Assembly (NCBI GenBank): GCA_021779415.1
Contig: JAJYAS010000041.1
Coordinates: 1-11,611 of the forward strand
DNA: 11,611 nucleotides
Direction: 5' to 3'
Source of the DNA: Bacillota bacterium
Lineage (GTDB): Bacteria; Bacillota_B; Desulfitobacteriia; Desulfitobacteriales; Desulfitobacteriaceae
Each line of letters opens with the position of its first letter. Position 1 is the stretch's first letter. This document shows positions 1 through 6,248 of the stretch, piece after piece. The notes beneath the pieces are model-generated. The model saw nothing but the letters and a program-made list of their open reading frames with translations. It did not search any database and was not told where the DNA came from. The translations under genes and the position numbers were made by a program.

Positions 1-31
1 CATAGGATGAAAATGCTGCTATATTTAACAT
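1..31 (-). CDS. N-terminal fragment of a divergent gene, product unknown
   Basis: Reading the minus strand, an ATG at 31-29 opens a frame that stays open to the window edge and begins MLNIAAFSSY. An AGGAGG Shine-Dalgarno sequence (plus-strand CCTCCT at 41-46) lies 9 nt upstream, and a good sigma-A type promoter lies further back (144-116). Only ten codons are visible, so the product cannot be named. The gene is transcribed away from the XRE-cupin regulator at 164. Regulators of that kind often control the gene divergent to them, so this gene is a natural regulatory target. That link is inference. Confidence 0.55.
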   Translation of the reverse strand, partial: MLNIAAFSSY

Positions 32-72
32 GGATATTTGCCTCCTAATTATCGTATGATATAATACATTGA

Positions 73-124
73 TACTATTATTATAGTGCACGATACAATA
101 ATAGTGTGCACTATAATAATAGTA
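73..124. promoter_or_regulatory. Perfect 19-bp inverted repeat, candidate operator of the XRE-cupin regulator
   Basis: The arm at 73-91 (TACTATTATTATAGTGCAC) is exactly complementary to 106-124, with a 14-bp spacer at 92-105. The core GTGCAC occurs at 86-91 and 106-111, and a near copy GTGCAT lies at 128-133. The three cores are therefore 20 and 22 bp apart, about two helical turns, which suits cooperative binding on one DNA face. The repeat sits between two divergent gene starts and overlaps the leftward promoter. Identification as an operator is inference. A purely RNA role is less likely because no T-run follows. Confidence 0.6.
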
Positions 125-144
125 CTTGTGCATTATAATGTCAA
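116..144 (-). promoter_or_regulatory. Candidate sigma-A promoter for the leftward gene
   Basis: On the minus strand, TTGACA (144-139) is followed after exactly 17 bp by TATTAT (121-116), which matches the -10 consensus at 5 of 6 positions. Transcription would start near 109 and run into the ATG at 31. The -10 and the start region lie inside the inverted repeat at 73-124, so a protein bound there would block this promoter. TTGACA is half of the palindrome TGTCAATTGACA at 139-150. Confidence 0.5.
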
Positions 145-163
145 TTGACAGGAGGAAAATACT

Positions 164-718
164 TTGGATAACCTAAATGTTGTTATTGCCGAAAGTTTAA
201 AAAGACTTCGTGCAGATAAGAAGCTGAGCCTTGACAATGTTGCAAAGCTATCGGGTGTCAGCAAAAGTATGCTTGGGCAGATTGAACGGGGCGAGGTAAA
301 CCCAACTGTGTCAACGTTATGGAAGATTTCAAATGGGCTAAAAATATCGTTTACTCAACTTATGAGCAGACCGGAATCTGACATCGAGATTGTCGATAAG
401 TGTTTGATTCAGCCACTTATAGAGGATAACGGCAAGGTTAGGAACTTTCCCATATTTCCTTTTGACAGCTCAAGGCGGTTCGAAATGTATTCCCTTGAAC
501 TCGACGGTGGAGGTTATTTAGAAGCAGAGGCTCACCCACATGGTACACAGGAATTCGTGACTGTATTTTCCGGTGAGGTCACTATCAACGTAAACGGCGA
601 GGATTTTGCGGTAACTACGGGAAACTCTATGCGATTTAAGGCAGACGGGCCACATGCTTATAAAAATTCTGGCGATACAATTTGTTCATTAAGTATGGTT
701 ATCTACTATCCACAGTAG
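164..718 (+). CDS. XRE-family transcriptional regulator with C-terminal cupin domain
   Basis: This 184-residue protein has a lambda-repressor-like helix-turn-helix at about residues 7-66 (recognition segment near GVSKSMLGQIERG) and a cupin_2 barrel at about 108-181. The cupin holds a candidate metal or ligand site: H124, H126, E130 and H164, from the HPHGTQE and GPHAY segments. Such proteins are cytosolic DNA-binding regulators that sense a small molecule or metal through the cupin. Translation starts at TTG 164, supported by AGGAGG at 150-155 with an 8-nt spacer. The upstream inverted repeat is its likely operator, implying autoregulation and control of the divergent gene. hgcA begins 69 nt downstream with no terminator in between, so read-through into hgcAB is possible. 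The ligand cannot be told from sequence. Confidence 0.9.
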   Translation: MDNLNVVIAESLKRLRADKKLSLDNVAKLSGVSKSMLGQIERGEVNPTVSTLWKISNGLKISFTQLMSRPESDIEIVDKCLIQPLIEDNGKVRNFPIFPFDSSRRFEMYSLELDGGGYLEAEAHPHGTQEFVTVFSGEVTINVNGEDFAVTTGNSMRFKADGPHAYKNSGDTICSLSMVIYYPQ

Positions 719-787
719 TAGCCCCAATACTGGGAATGAGCACCGAATGCATTGTCCTTGGCGTACGAATTGAAGAGGGGTAGCATT

Positions 788-1792
788 ATGGAGATTACTA
801 GCAGAGAAACAAAAATCATGCACACATCATCTCAATTGACAATTCAGGATATTTTAGGTTCTTGGAAGGCTCGTTGGGGTATTAATAGAATGAATTTTAA
901 GGTAGAGCCCGGACTTTATAGTGTCGGGAACCCCGATAGATCTTCCCCTGTTCTGGTGACAGCTAATTATAAAATGAGCTTTGACAACTTGAGAAAAGAA
1001 TTAGACGAGTTGGATGCATGGATTCTGGTTCTTGACACTAAGGGTATAAATGTATGGTGTGCCGCTGGAAAGGGCACATTCGGGACCAGGGAAGTTCTAA
1101 ACCGTATTGCTATCGTACAATTAGAGAAGGTTGTGTCTCACAAAACTCTTATTTTGCCACAGTTGGGCGCACCAGGCGTAAGTGCTCACGAGGTTTTAAA
1201 GTATTCTGGTTTCAAAGTGCTCTATGGACCGGTAAGAGCAAAGGAGGTCAAAGAATTTATCCATTCTGGAATGAAAGCCACCGCCGAAATGCGAACCGTC
1301 AAGTTCAGTGCTTTGGATCGACTAGTTTTGACCCCGGTGGAATTGGTTAGTACGTTCAAGAGTTCCTTGACTATTTTTGGGATATTCTTTTTGTTAAACC
1401 TTATTGGCTTAGGGCCTTTTGGTTTAGTTGATTTTTACGGATATATGGGTGCAGTGATAGTCGGATGTGTATTAACTCCGGTACTATTGCCTTGGATTCC
1501 CGGTAGGGCTTTCGCGTGGAAAGGGTGGTTGTTAGGTTTTATTTGGGCCGTCCTAGTAAATATGCTTAATGGTTGGCCGTATGTACCTCAATCTGGTTTA
1601 TTAAGAGCTCTGGGGTATTTACTCATTCTTCCTCCAGCATCTGCTTTTTTTGCAATGAACTTTACTGGTTCCTCAACCTTCACTTCTTTCTCAGGTGTTT
1701 TGAAAGAGATGAAAATAGCTATTCCTGCGATTATTATATCTGCATTCTTAGGGACAGTTTTGATTTTGCTAAGTAGCTTTATTAAAGTTTAG
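788..1792 (+). CDS. hgcA: HgcA, corrinoid-dependent mercury-methylating membrane protein
   Basis: HgcA carries a methyl-cobalamin-type cofactor and transfers the methyl group to Hg(II), producing methylmercury. Its corrinoid domain is related to that of the acetyl-CoA pathway corrinoid iron-sulfur protein. The diagnostic cap-helix motif NVWCAAGKGTF is at residues 88-98 (DNA 1049-1081). Cys91 is the predicted lower axial cobalt ligand, equivalent to Cys93 in Desulfovibrio desulfuricans ND132. Also typical are VEPGLYSVGNPD, LVTANYK, LILPQLGAPGVSAHEV and LYGPVRA. The corrinoid domain covers about residues 30-170. Five membrane segments follow at about 193-209, 218-238, 245-262, 274-293 and 311-332, as expected for HgcA and absent from CdhD-type proteins. 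The frame is open from TTG 752, but ATG 788 is preferred because GAGGGG at 775-780 is well placed for it; this gives 334 residues. hgcB follows after 14 nt. All key residues are present. Confidence 0.96.
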   Translation: MEITSRETKIMHTSSQLTIQDILGSWKARWGINRMNFKVEPGLYSVGNPDRSSPVLVTANYKMSFDNLRKELDELDAWILVLDTKGINVWCAAGKGTFGTREVLNRIAIVQLEKVVSHKTLILPQLGAPGVSAHEVLKYSGFKVLYGPVRAKEVKEFIHSGMKATAEMRTVKFSALDRLVLTPVELVSTFKSSLTIFGIFFLLNLIGLGPFGLVDFYGYMGAVIVGCVLTPVLLPWIPGRAFAWKGWLLGFIWAVLVNMLNGWPYVPQSGLLRALGYLLILPPASAFFAMNFTGSSTFTSFSGVLKEMKIAIPAIIISAFLGTVLILLSSFIKV

Positions 1793-1806
1793 AGGAGTTA
1801 ATTTCA

Positions 1807-2106
1807 ATGAAGAATAGGTATTTGAAAAATGTTTCTACCTTGAACATGAAGTCAGATAAGTGCACTGGCTGTGGAAAGTGCATCGAGGTTTGTCCGCATA
1901 GTGTTTTTGTTATAAGTAAGGGTAGATCGATCATTGTTGATAAAGACCGTTGTATAGAATGCGGTGCATGCGTTAAGAATTGTCCATTTAATGCATTAGA
2001 AGTGAAACCGGGAGTTGGCTGTGCCTCTGCCATCATCAAGGGCTGGCTGACCGGCACTGAACCAAGCTGCGATTGTTCGGATAACAGTGGTGGCAGTTGC
2101 TGTTAG
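1807..2106 (+). CDS. hgcB: HgcB, 2[4Fe-4S] ferredoxin partner of HgcA
   Basis: HgcB is the small ferredoxin thought to reduce the HgcA corrinoid to Co(I) and to help deliver Hg(II); both genes are needed for mercury methylation. The 99-residue protein has two cluster motifs: C19, C22, C25, C29 (CTGCGKCIEVCP) and C49, C52, C55, C59 (CIECGACVKNCP). It also has the lone Cys72 in GVGCASAI, equivalent to Cys73 of strain ND132, and the terminal pair C98-C99. Two further cysteines, C88 and C90, form a CxC just before the end. The start ATG 1807 has AGAGGAG at 1791-1797, immediately after the hgcA stop, so the pair is probably translated from one message. Length and motif order match the family. An ordinary ferredoxin is unlikely given Cys72, the Cys-Cys terminus and the adjacent hgcA. 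Confidence 0.95.
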   Translation: MKNRYLKNVSTLNMKSDKCTGCGKCIEVCPHSVFVISKGRSIIVDKDRCIECGACVKNCPFNALEVKPGVGCASAIIKGWLTGTEPSCDCSDNSGGSCC

Positions 2107-2154
2107 TAGCCATCGTAAAAGAGAAAAGCAATGATTTTGAAGGAGTCTTGAATT

Positions 2155-2658
2155 ATGAGAAAAGCCCACTTAGAGGATATCGATGAAATAATGGATATTA
2201 TCAGGATGACGGTTCTTGAAATGCATACCTACAACAATTACCAATGGGATGAGAATTATCCTCAGAAAAAGGATTTTATTGCGGATATTAAAGAAGGTAA
2301 TTTATACGCTTCAGAGAGAGATGGAAAGCTTGTCGCTTTCATTTGTGTAAATCAAATTGAACCTACTGAATATAGTGGGCTCGATTGGTCTTCTGGACAA
2401 GAAGGCATGACTATTCACAGGATGTCCGTTCACCCTGATTATCGAAAAAACGGAGTGGGAATGGAACTTATGAACTTTGCCGAGGCTTTAGCTAAGAGCC
2501 ATAATATTGTTTATTTAAAAACAGACACTAATTCAATGAATGAAAAGATGCAGGCACTGTTTAACAAATGTGGCTACAAGTATATTGGGATCATTAGCTT
2601 TTTAGGTAAAGAAGAACCGTTTTATTGTTACGATAAACTTCTTGTGGATGTCGATTAG
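2155..2658 (+). CDS. GNAT-family N-acetyltransferase
   Basis: This 167-residue protein has the GNAT fold signature. Motif A is RMSVHPDYRKNGVGMELM (about residues 97-114), with the acetyl-CoA pyrophosphate-binding R/Q-x-x-G-x-G/A element as RKNGVG. A later segment, ALFNKCGYKYIG, fits motif B. It should transfer an acetyl group from acetyl-CoA to an amine; the substrate cannot be predicted. ATG 2155 has AAGGAG at 2140-2145 with a 9-nt spacer. It begins 48 nt after hgcB on the same strand with no hairpin between, so it may be the last gene of the hgcAB transcript. No role in mercury metabolism is known to me for such a protein. Its stop overlaps the convergent transporter gene by 4 nt. Confidence 0.88.
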   Translation: MRKAHLEDIDEIMDIIRMTVLEMHTYNNYQWDENYPQKKDFIADIKEGNLYASERDGKLVAFICVNQIEPTEYSGLDWSSGQEGMTIHRMSVHPDYRKNGVGMELMNFAEALAKSHNIVYLKTDTNSMNEKMQALFNKCGYKYIGIISFLGKEEPFYCYDKLLVDVD

Positions 2659-3629
2659 CGTGCAGTTTGCTCAGTGGGTCTCCAATCCTTAACCCCGTTA
2701 TCCTCAATAATCCCTAATGTAACATCGGTGACATCTTCGTAGGCTAATAACTGATCCCGAACCCTAGCTTTGATCTCGCCGGCCTTAGCCAAGGTCAACC
2801 CTTGACGCAACTCGATATAACTTTCGACATGATAAAAACGCCCTTCTTGTAGGATGCGTATTTTGTTTATATCCGTAACATCGGGATCGGATAAGATAAT
2901 TTGTGCCACTTTGTCTTCGACTTCTCTGGGAGCAGAAACGCCGATGAGTCCCACCATGTTGTCATAGCCAACTCTATAGGCAGCCCCTAACATGAGAAAT
3001 CCTATAATAATCGCAGCGAAACCATCTAATGCTTTAATGGGAGTAAAGTGTGAGATGAGGATAGCTCCGATGGCTAGTATCGCTCCAAAGGTGGCTACTA
3101 GGTCTTCATAGAAGACAAGGCGAGTTGCAGGGGAGGCTCTTCTTACATTCTTAAGAGCAGCTAGGATCAGACTAAATCCCTTTCCTTCGGCACGTGTTTC
3201 TCTCACGATTTCACGCATAGCCTTGAGTAAGACATAGCCGTCAATGGCCATTGAGGAGCCAAGGCTAAAAATGGTGAACCATAAACTTTGGACGGATGTG
3301 GGATGCTGGATTAGATGAATGCCTTCCAGTACTGTCTCATAGGCCATGATGGTAACAATAATCACGGCTCCCATGCAGAATACATTGATAAGGCGCCCAA
3401 AGCCAGTTGGGAAACGGGGAGTCGGTTTTCGTTCTGCGAGAATGCTCCCGATAAAGACGAAGACTTGGTTGACAGTATCAGCACCTGTATGCATAGCCTC
3501 GGCAAACATGGCGCCACTTCCACTAGAAAAAGCAGCAATTCCTTTTAGAATGACAAGGAAGAGATTGCCTAGTGCTGCGTAAAACGAAGAAGTATTTCCT
3601 TTTTTAATAATTTCCCAAATAGTATCCAT
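2655..3629 (-). CDS. Cation diffusion facilitator (CDF) family transporter, ZnT9-like variant
   Basis: CDF proteins are cytoplasmic-membrane antiporters that usually export Zn2+, Fe2+ or Mn2+ in exchange for protons. Numbering from ATG 3629 (324 residues), the first membrane segment follows KKGNTSSFYAALGN. Segment 2 has AEAMHTGADTVNQ with the metal-site pair H47 and D51. A PTGFGRLINVF loop follows, with more segments to about residue 218. The C-terminal cytosolic domain (about 225-308) resembles the CDF dimerisation domain. In segment 5 the usual HxxxD is replaced by V172-x-x-E175-D176 (FYEDLVAT), a feature I associate with the SLC30A9/ZnT9 branch, so ion specificity is uncertain. ATG 3629 is chosen for its G-rich binding site (complement of 3639-3649). 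A TTG at 3698 would add 23 residues but lacks a good binding site. Confidence 0.88.
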   Translation of the reverse strand: MDTIWEIIKKGNTSSFYAALGNLFLVILKGIAAFSSGSGAMFAEAMHTGADTVNQVFVFIGSILAERKPTPRFPTGFGRLINVFCMGAVIIVTIMAYETVLEGIHLIQHPTSVQSLWFTIFSLGSSMAIDGYVLLKAMREIVRETRAEGKGFSLILAALKNVRRASPATRLVFYEDLVATFGAILAIGAILISHFTPIKALDGFAAIIIGFLMLGAAYRVGYDNMVGLIGVSAPREVEDKVAQIILSDPDVTDINKIRILQEGRFYHVESYIELRQGLTLAKAGEIKARVRDQLLAYEDVTDVTLGIIEDNGVKDWRPTEQTAR

Positions 3630-3749
3630 GGATTGAATCCCCCCCTTTTGACTATAATCCCATAATTTTTGTGGTTTATTCTTTGGCGTAACAGTCAATA
3701 CATAACATGCATATCCTAAATTATTAGGGAGTTTGAAAGCGGTGAAAAG

Positions 3750-4364
3750 GTGACTATCTATTTGGCTTTGGGTGATTCGATCACTGCAGGGTATGGGGTT
3801 GAAAGTTCATTTTCTTTCCCATCGTTATATGCTGCTTTTTTGCGTAGGCATAACCCTGACTTGCATGTGCTTAACTGTGGTGTAAACGGTTTAACGACGA
3901 GTGGACTGCTAAATCTGTTACAGACGAATAATAACCTGTGTCACTCGGTTTCCCAGGCTTCTCTGATCACACTCACGATTGGTTCTAATGATTTACTTCA
4001 TTTTATAGAAAAACCCAATCAAATCATGAACACATCTCTAAAGCATACGTTCAACACCATGGGTCAAAATCTTTCGAAAATTGGGGATGTGCTTAGGAGA
4101 CTCAACCCTAGGGCAACCGTTAAAGTGGCCACGCTCTATAATCCCCTGCCAGCAGGCCCATATGTACAATATTTTGAGCAGGCACAAGGGGTCCTGGATA
4201 ATGCCAATACCATGATCGTTACCTGGGCAAAACGTTACGGAGCTGATCCAGTCTATATTGATCGTGAATTTAGAGGGAAAGAGCGGTTGTTGATTGGCCA
4301 AGATTATGCGCATCCCAATGCGACTGGGTATCAGGAAATAGCTAAAGCGTTTGCTCGGTATTGA
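3750..4364 (+). CDS. SGNH/GDSL-family hydrolase, probably a cytosolic esterase or lipase
   Basis: The 204-residue protein shows the four conserved blocks of SGNH hydrolases. Block I is LALGDSITAGYG with nucleophile S10. Block II is NCGVNGLTTSG with oxyanion-hole G44. Block III is TIGSNDLL with N80. Block V is QDYAHPNATGY with catalytic D185 and H188. The triad is complete, so it should hydrolyse esters or thioesters; the substrate cannot be told. There is no signal peptide, suggesting a cytosolic location, unlike many secreted relatives. The start GTG 3750 is the first in-frame candidate at the conserved N-terminus. Its ribosome binding site (GAAAGCGGTG, 3735-3744) is weak. The gene is divergent from the CDF transporter and appears monocistronic. 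Confidence 0.88.
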   Translation: MTIYLALGDSITAGYGVESSFSFPSLYAAFLRRHNPDLHVLNCGVNGLTTSGLLNLLQTNNNLCHSVSQASLITLTIGSNDLLHFIEKPNQIMNTSLKHTFNTMGQNLSKIGDVLRRLNPRATVKVATLYNPLPAGPYVQYFEQAQGVLDNANTMIVTWAKRYGADPVYIDREFRGKERLLIGQDYAHPNATGYQEIAKAFARY

Positions 4365-4384
4365 ATTATCCATTGCCCAATTAT

Positions 4385-4427
4385 TTTCATAATGACCTCA
4401 CTCGAGAGGGGTAAGGTCATTATGAAA
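4385..4427. repeat. 14-bp perfect inverted repeat upstream of pspA
   Basis: TTTCATAATGACCT (4385-4398) is exactly complementary to 4414-4427, with a 15-nt loop that holds CTCGAG. It lies between the SGNH hydrolase stop and pspA. No T-run follows on either strand, so it is not a typical rho-independent terminator. It could be a weak terminator for the hydrolase gene, an operator for the pspA unit, or a leader hairpin. The sequence alone does not decide. Confidence 0.55.
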
Positions 4428-4484
4428 TTGAACTCGCATGGGAAAAAGTACTAAAAGGATTTCTCGAAAGGAAGGTATTTTTCT

Positions 4485-4517
4485 ATGAAAAGGAGAATAT
4501 GTAAAGATTGCAAATGA
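4485..4517 (+). other. Possible 10-codon leader ORF (MKRRICKDCK)
   Basis: ATG 4485 has a good binding site (AAAGGAAGG, 4467-4475, 9-nt spacer) and encodes ten residues with a CxxC before TGA. It sits about 70 nt upstream of pspA. It could be a regulatory leader peptide, but an ORF this short with a purine-rich upstream stretch can arise by chance in this A-rich region. The rest of the 226-nt gap holds only the inverted repeat at 4385-4427 and a weak promoter-like TTGCAA-16-TAAACT at 4508-4535. Confidence 0.2.
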
Positions 4518-4590
4518 TCGTAGATTGGATAAACTAAGATTAGAACTACAGTGCATGTACATACGCTGAAACGAAGGGAGACCAAAAATT

Positions 4591-5274
4591 ATGGGATTAT
4601 TTAGCAAAGTTAAAGATCTGCTTCAAGCCAATATTATGGATATGGTGAATAAGTCGGAAGATCCTGAGAAAATGTTAAATCTCTATGTTGAACGCGCAAT
4701 GGAGGAAGTGCGAAACTTTCAAATTCAAGTTAACCGTGCTGTGGCTGATAAGATTCAACTTGAGGAACGCATTGAGGGTCTGAATAAGGAAATTGAACTA
4801 CGCGCGGGACAGGCGACTCTTGCTGTACAGCAGGGTAAAGATGATTTAGCACGGACTGCCTTGACTTACAAAAAACAGGCTGAAGCTAGCCGAACAGATT
4901 ACGAAACACAGCTTCTGGAACAGGGTAAAGCTGTCGAAGACCTTCAGGATAATCTACGCGTTCTTACGGAGAAGTTGGAAAAAGCAAAATTGGAACGCAA
5001 CAATCTCGTAATGCGCCAACGTCGGGCTCAAACTATGAAAAATGCTAATGAAGCGATATCTGGGCTCTCATCACACGACCCCTTGGCTGACATTGATCGG
5101 ATGAAAGACCGGGTTGAACGCATAGAAGCTGAAGCTAATGCTTCTCGTACAATGGTGAGCACCAATACTATTGAGGATCAATTTGCGGAATTGGAAAAGA
5201 GCAAGGCTAATTCGGAGGTTGAGGACGAGTTAGCTAAGCTTAAAGCAGGACTTAAAGTTGGGCTAGAAAAATAG
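4591..5274 (+). CDS. pspA: PspA/IM30-family membrane-stress protein
   Basis: PspA/IM30 proteins are peripheral membrane proteins that oligomerise into rings or rods on the inner face of the cytoplasmic membrane and stabilise it under envelope stress. The 227 residues match the family's usual size. The amphipathic N-terminus is MGLFSKVKDLLQANIMDMV, followed by the conserved NKSEDPEKMLNLYVERAMEEV. Charged, helix-rich sequence that reads as coiled coil runs to about residue 190, and a short acidic helical tail follows. ATG 4591 has AAGGGAG at 4574-4580. It is followed 18 nt later by a Tim44-like membrane protein, so the two are probably co-transcribed. No PspF-like activator or LiaRS-type system is visible in the window. 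The inverted repeat at 4385-4427 is a possible control site. Confidence 0.93.
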   Translation: MGLFSKVKDLLQANIMDMVNKSEDPEKMLNLYVERAMEEVRNFQIQVNRAVADKIQLEERIEGLNKEIELRAGQATLAVQQGKDDLARTALTYKKQAEASRTDYETQLLEQGKAVEDLQDNLRVLTEKLEKAKLERNNLVMRQRRAQTMKNANEAISGLSSHDPLADIDRMKDRVERIEAEANASRTMVSTNTIEDQFAELEKSKANSEVEDELAKLKAGLKVGLEK

Positions 5275-5292
5275 GCAAAAAAGGGGTAATTA

Positions 5293-6216
5293 GTGGGCAT
5301 GAATACGAGGATAAAACAAATAGGAGTTGCCATCACTTTCATGCTCCTTTCGGGCCAGGCTTCTCTTGCTTTAGCACGCGGGGGCGGGGGAGTGGGTGGA
5401 AGTTTGGGAGGAAGTTCTGGACGAAGTTATAGTGGCGGGTCTTTCTCCGGGGGGAGTCTGCCCAGAGGATCTGCTAGTGGCGGGCTCGGCGGGTTCTTTC
5501 CCTTCCCGTTCTTTTTCTTCGGGGGGAATTCTTCCGGGGGGTCGATGTTTGGTGGCCTTTTTAGTTTCCTCTTTTTAATGGTGATCCTTTACCTTATCTT
5601 CAAGGCCTTGCGCTCTTCGCGCCGCTTGGGTCAAGGAAGGTCGATCAAATATCCCAACGAGTTACCAGTAGATCTAAATGGACGGCCTATCACGAATTCA
5701 GCTTCTCTTCAGCGTTTTGGCAAGGCCATCAATTTTACTCGGGAAAATATGCGTTATTATGCAGAGTCGTTTCCACGTTGGGACCGGGATTTCCTAATCG
5801 GACGGGTCCGTCAGGTATTCTTCTGGTTGCAAGACGCCTGGAGTCGTCAAGACCTTTCGGCAGATAAAGAGTATTTAACGATGACTCTTAGTAATAAGTA
5901 CAGAGCAGATCTTCAAGGGATGAAAGCACGTGGAGAACGGAATGTGATCAAGGAACCCGTACTGAACACGGGGGATATTGAATTTATCCATAGCCATTTA
6001 GATGAGCTGACACAACATTATATGGTCATGATTTCCGCTAGTTTAATCGATTACACAGTAGATACATCTGGACGTCAGATATCTGGAGATAATACCCATC
6101 GGCTTTACTACACTGAATTTTGGGAGTTCATTTGGCAAGATGATCGGTGGCTACTGGCCAATATTTATCAGGAAGATGCACTAGAAGTGGCTAAAATCGC
6201 CCGGGGTGATGAATAG
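5293..6216 (+). CDS. Tim44-like domain membrane protein, partner of PspA
   Basis: The 307-residue protein starts with a signal-like segment (ITFMLLSGQASLALA, possible cleavage after residue 28). A Gly/Ser-rich stretch (about 29-87) with an aromatic patch FFPFPFFFF follows, then a membrane segment (about 87-105, FSFLFLMVILYLIF). A Tim44-like/MBA1-type domain (about 145-305) ends in a typical YYTEFWEFIWQDDRWLLANI. The Tim44-like fold binds membranes or proteins; its bacterial role is poorly defined. Proximity to pspA suggests a function in envelope maintenance, which is inference. GTG 5293 is favoured because AAGGGG (5280-5285) lies 7 nt upstream. An ATG at 5299 would remove only two residues. 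A strong terminator follows. Confidence 0.85.
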   Translation: MGMNTRIKQIGVAITFMLLSGQASLALARGGGGVGGSLGGSSGRSYSGGSFSGGSLPRGSASGGLGGFFPFPFFFFGGNSSGGSMFGGLFSFLFLMVILYLIFKALRSSRRLGQGRSIKYPNELPVDLNGRPITNSASLQRFGKAINFTRENMRYYAESFPRWDRDFLIGRVRQVFFWLQDAWSRQDLSADKEYLTMTLSNKYRADLQGMKARGERNVIKEPVLNTGDIEFIHSHLDELTQHYMVMISASLIDYTVDTSGRQISGDNTHRLYYTEFWEFIWQDDRWLLANIYQEDALEVAKIARGDE

Positions 6217-6248
6217 CTAAAAAGAGTAAATAATAATTATCATTAACA

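Noticed and set aside
145..150. Rightward TTGACA as the -35 of the XRE-cupin gene
   Set aside because: The matching -10 would fall inside the coding sequence after the TTG start. The hexamer is better explained as half of a palindrome whose other half is the leftward -35.
752..787. Longer hgcA frame starting at TTG 752
   Set aside because: No ribosome binding site lies at a useful distance from 752, whereas GAGGGG at 775-780 serves ATG 788. The extra 12 residues do not look like HgcA.
719..787. Independent promoter for hgcA in the gap after the regulator
   Set aside because: TTGTCC at 752 has no -10 at the right distance, and no other convincing pair was seen. A promoter inside the regulator gene cannot be excluded.
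788..1792. HgcA as an acetyl-CoA pathway corrinoid protein (CdhD/AcsC type)
   Set aside because: The NVWCAAGK cap-helix motif and five C-terminal membrane segments, plus HgcB next door, are specific to HgcA. No other acetyl-CoA pathway gene is present.
1782..2057. Minus-strand ORF of 91 codons opposite hgcB
   Set aside because: It is the antisense shadow of hgcB, with no ribosome binding site and no family resemblance.
6228..6242. Fur-box-like sequence AAATAATAATTATCA
   Set aside because: It matches the 7-1-7 Fur pattern at 12 of 14 positions but lies between two convergent gene ends beside a terminator, in A/T-rich DNA, with no promoter to control.
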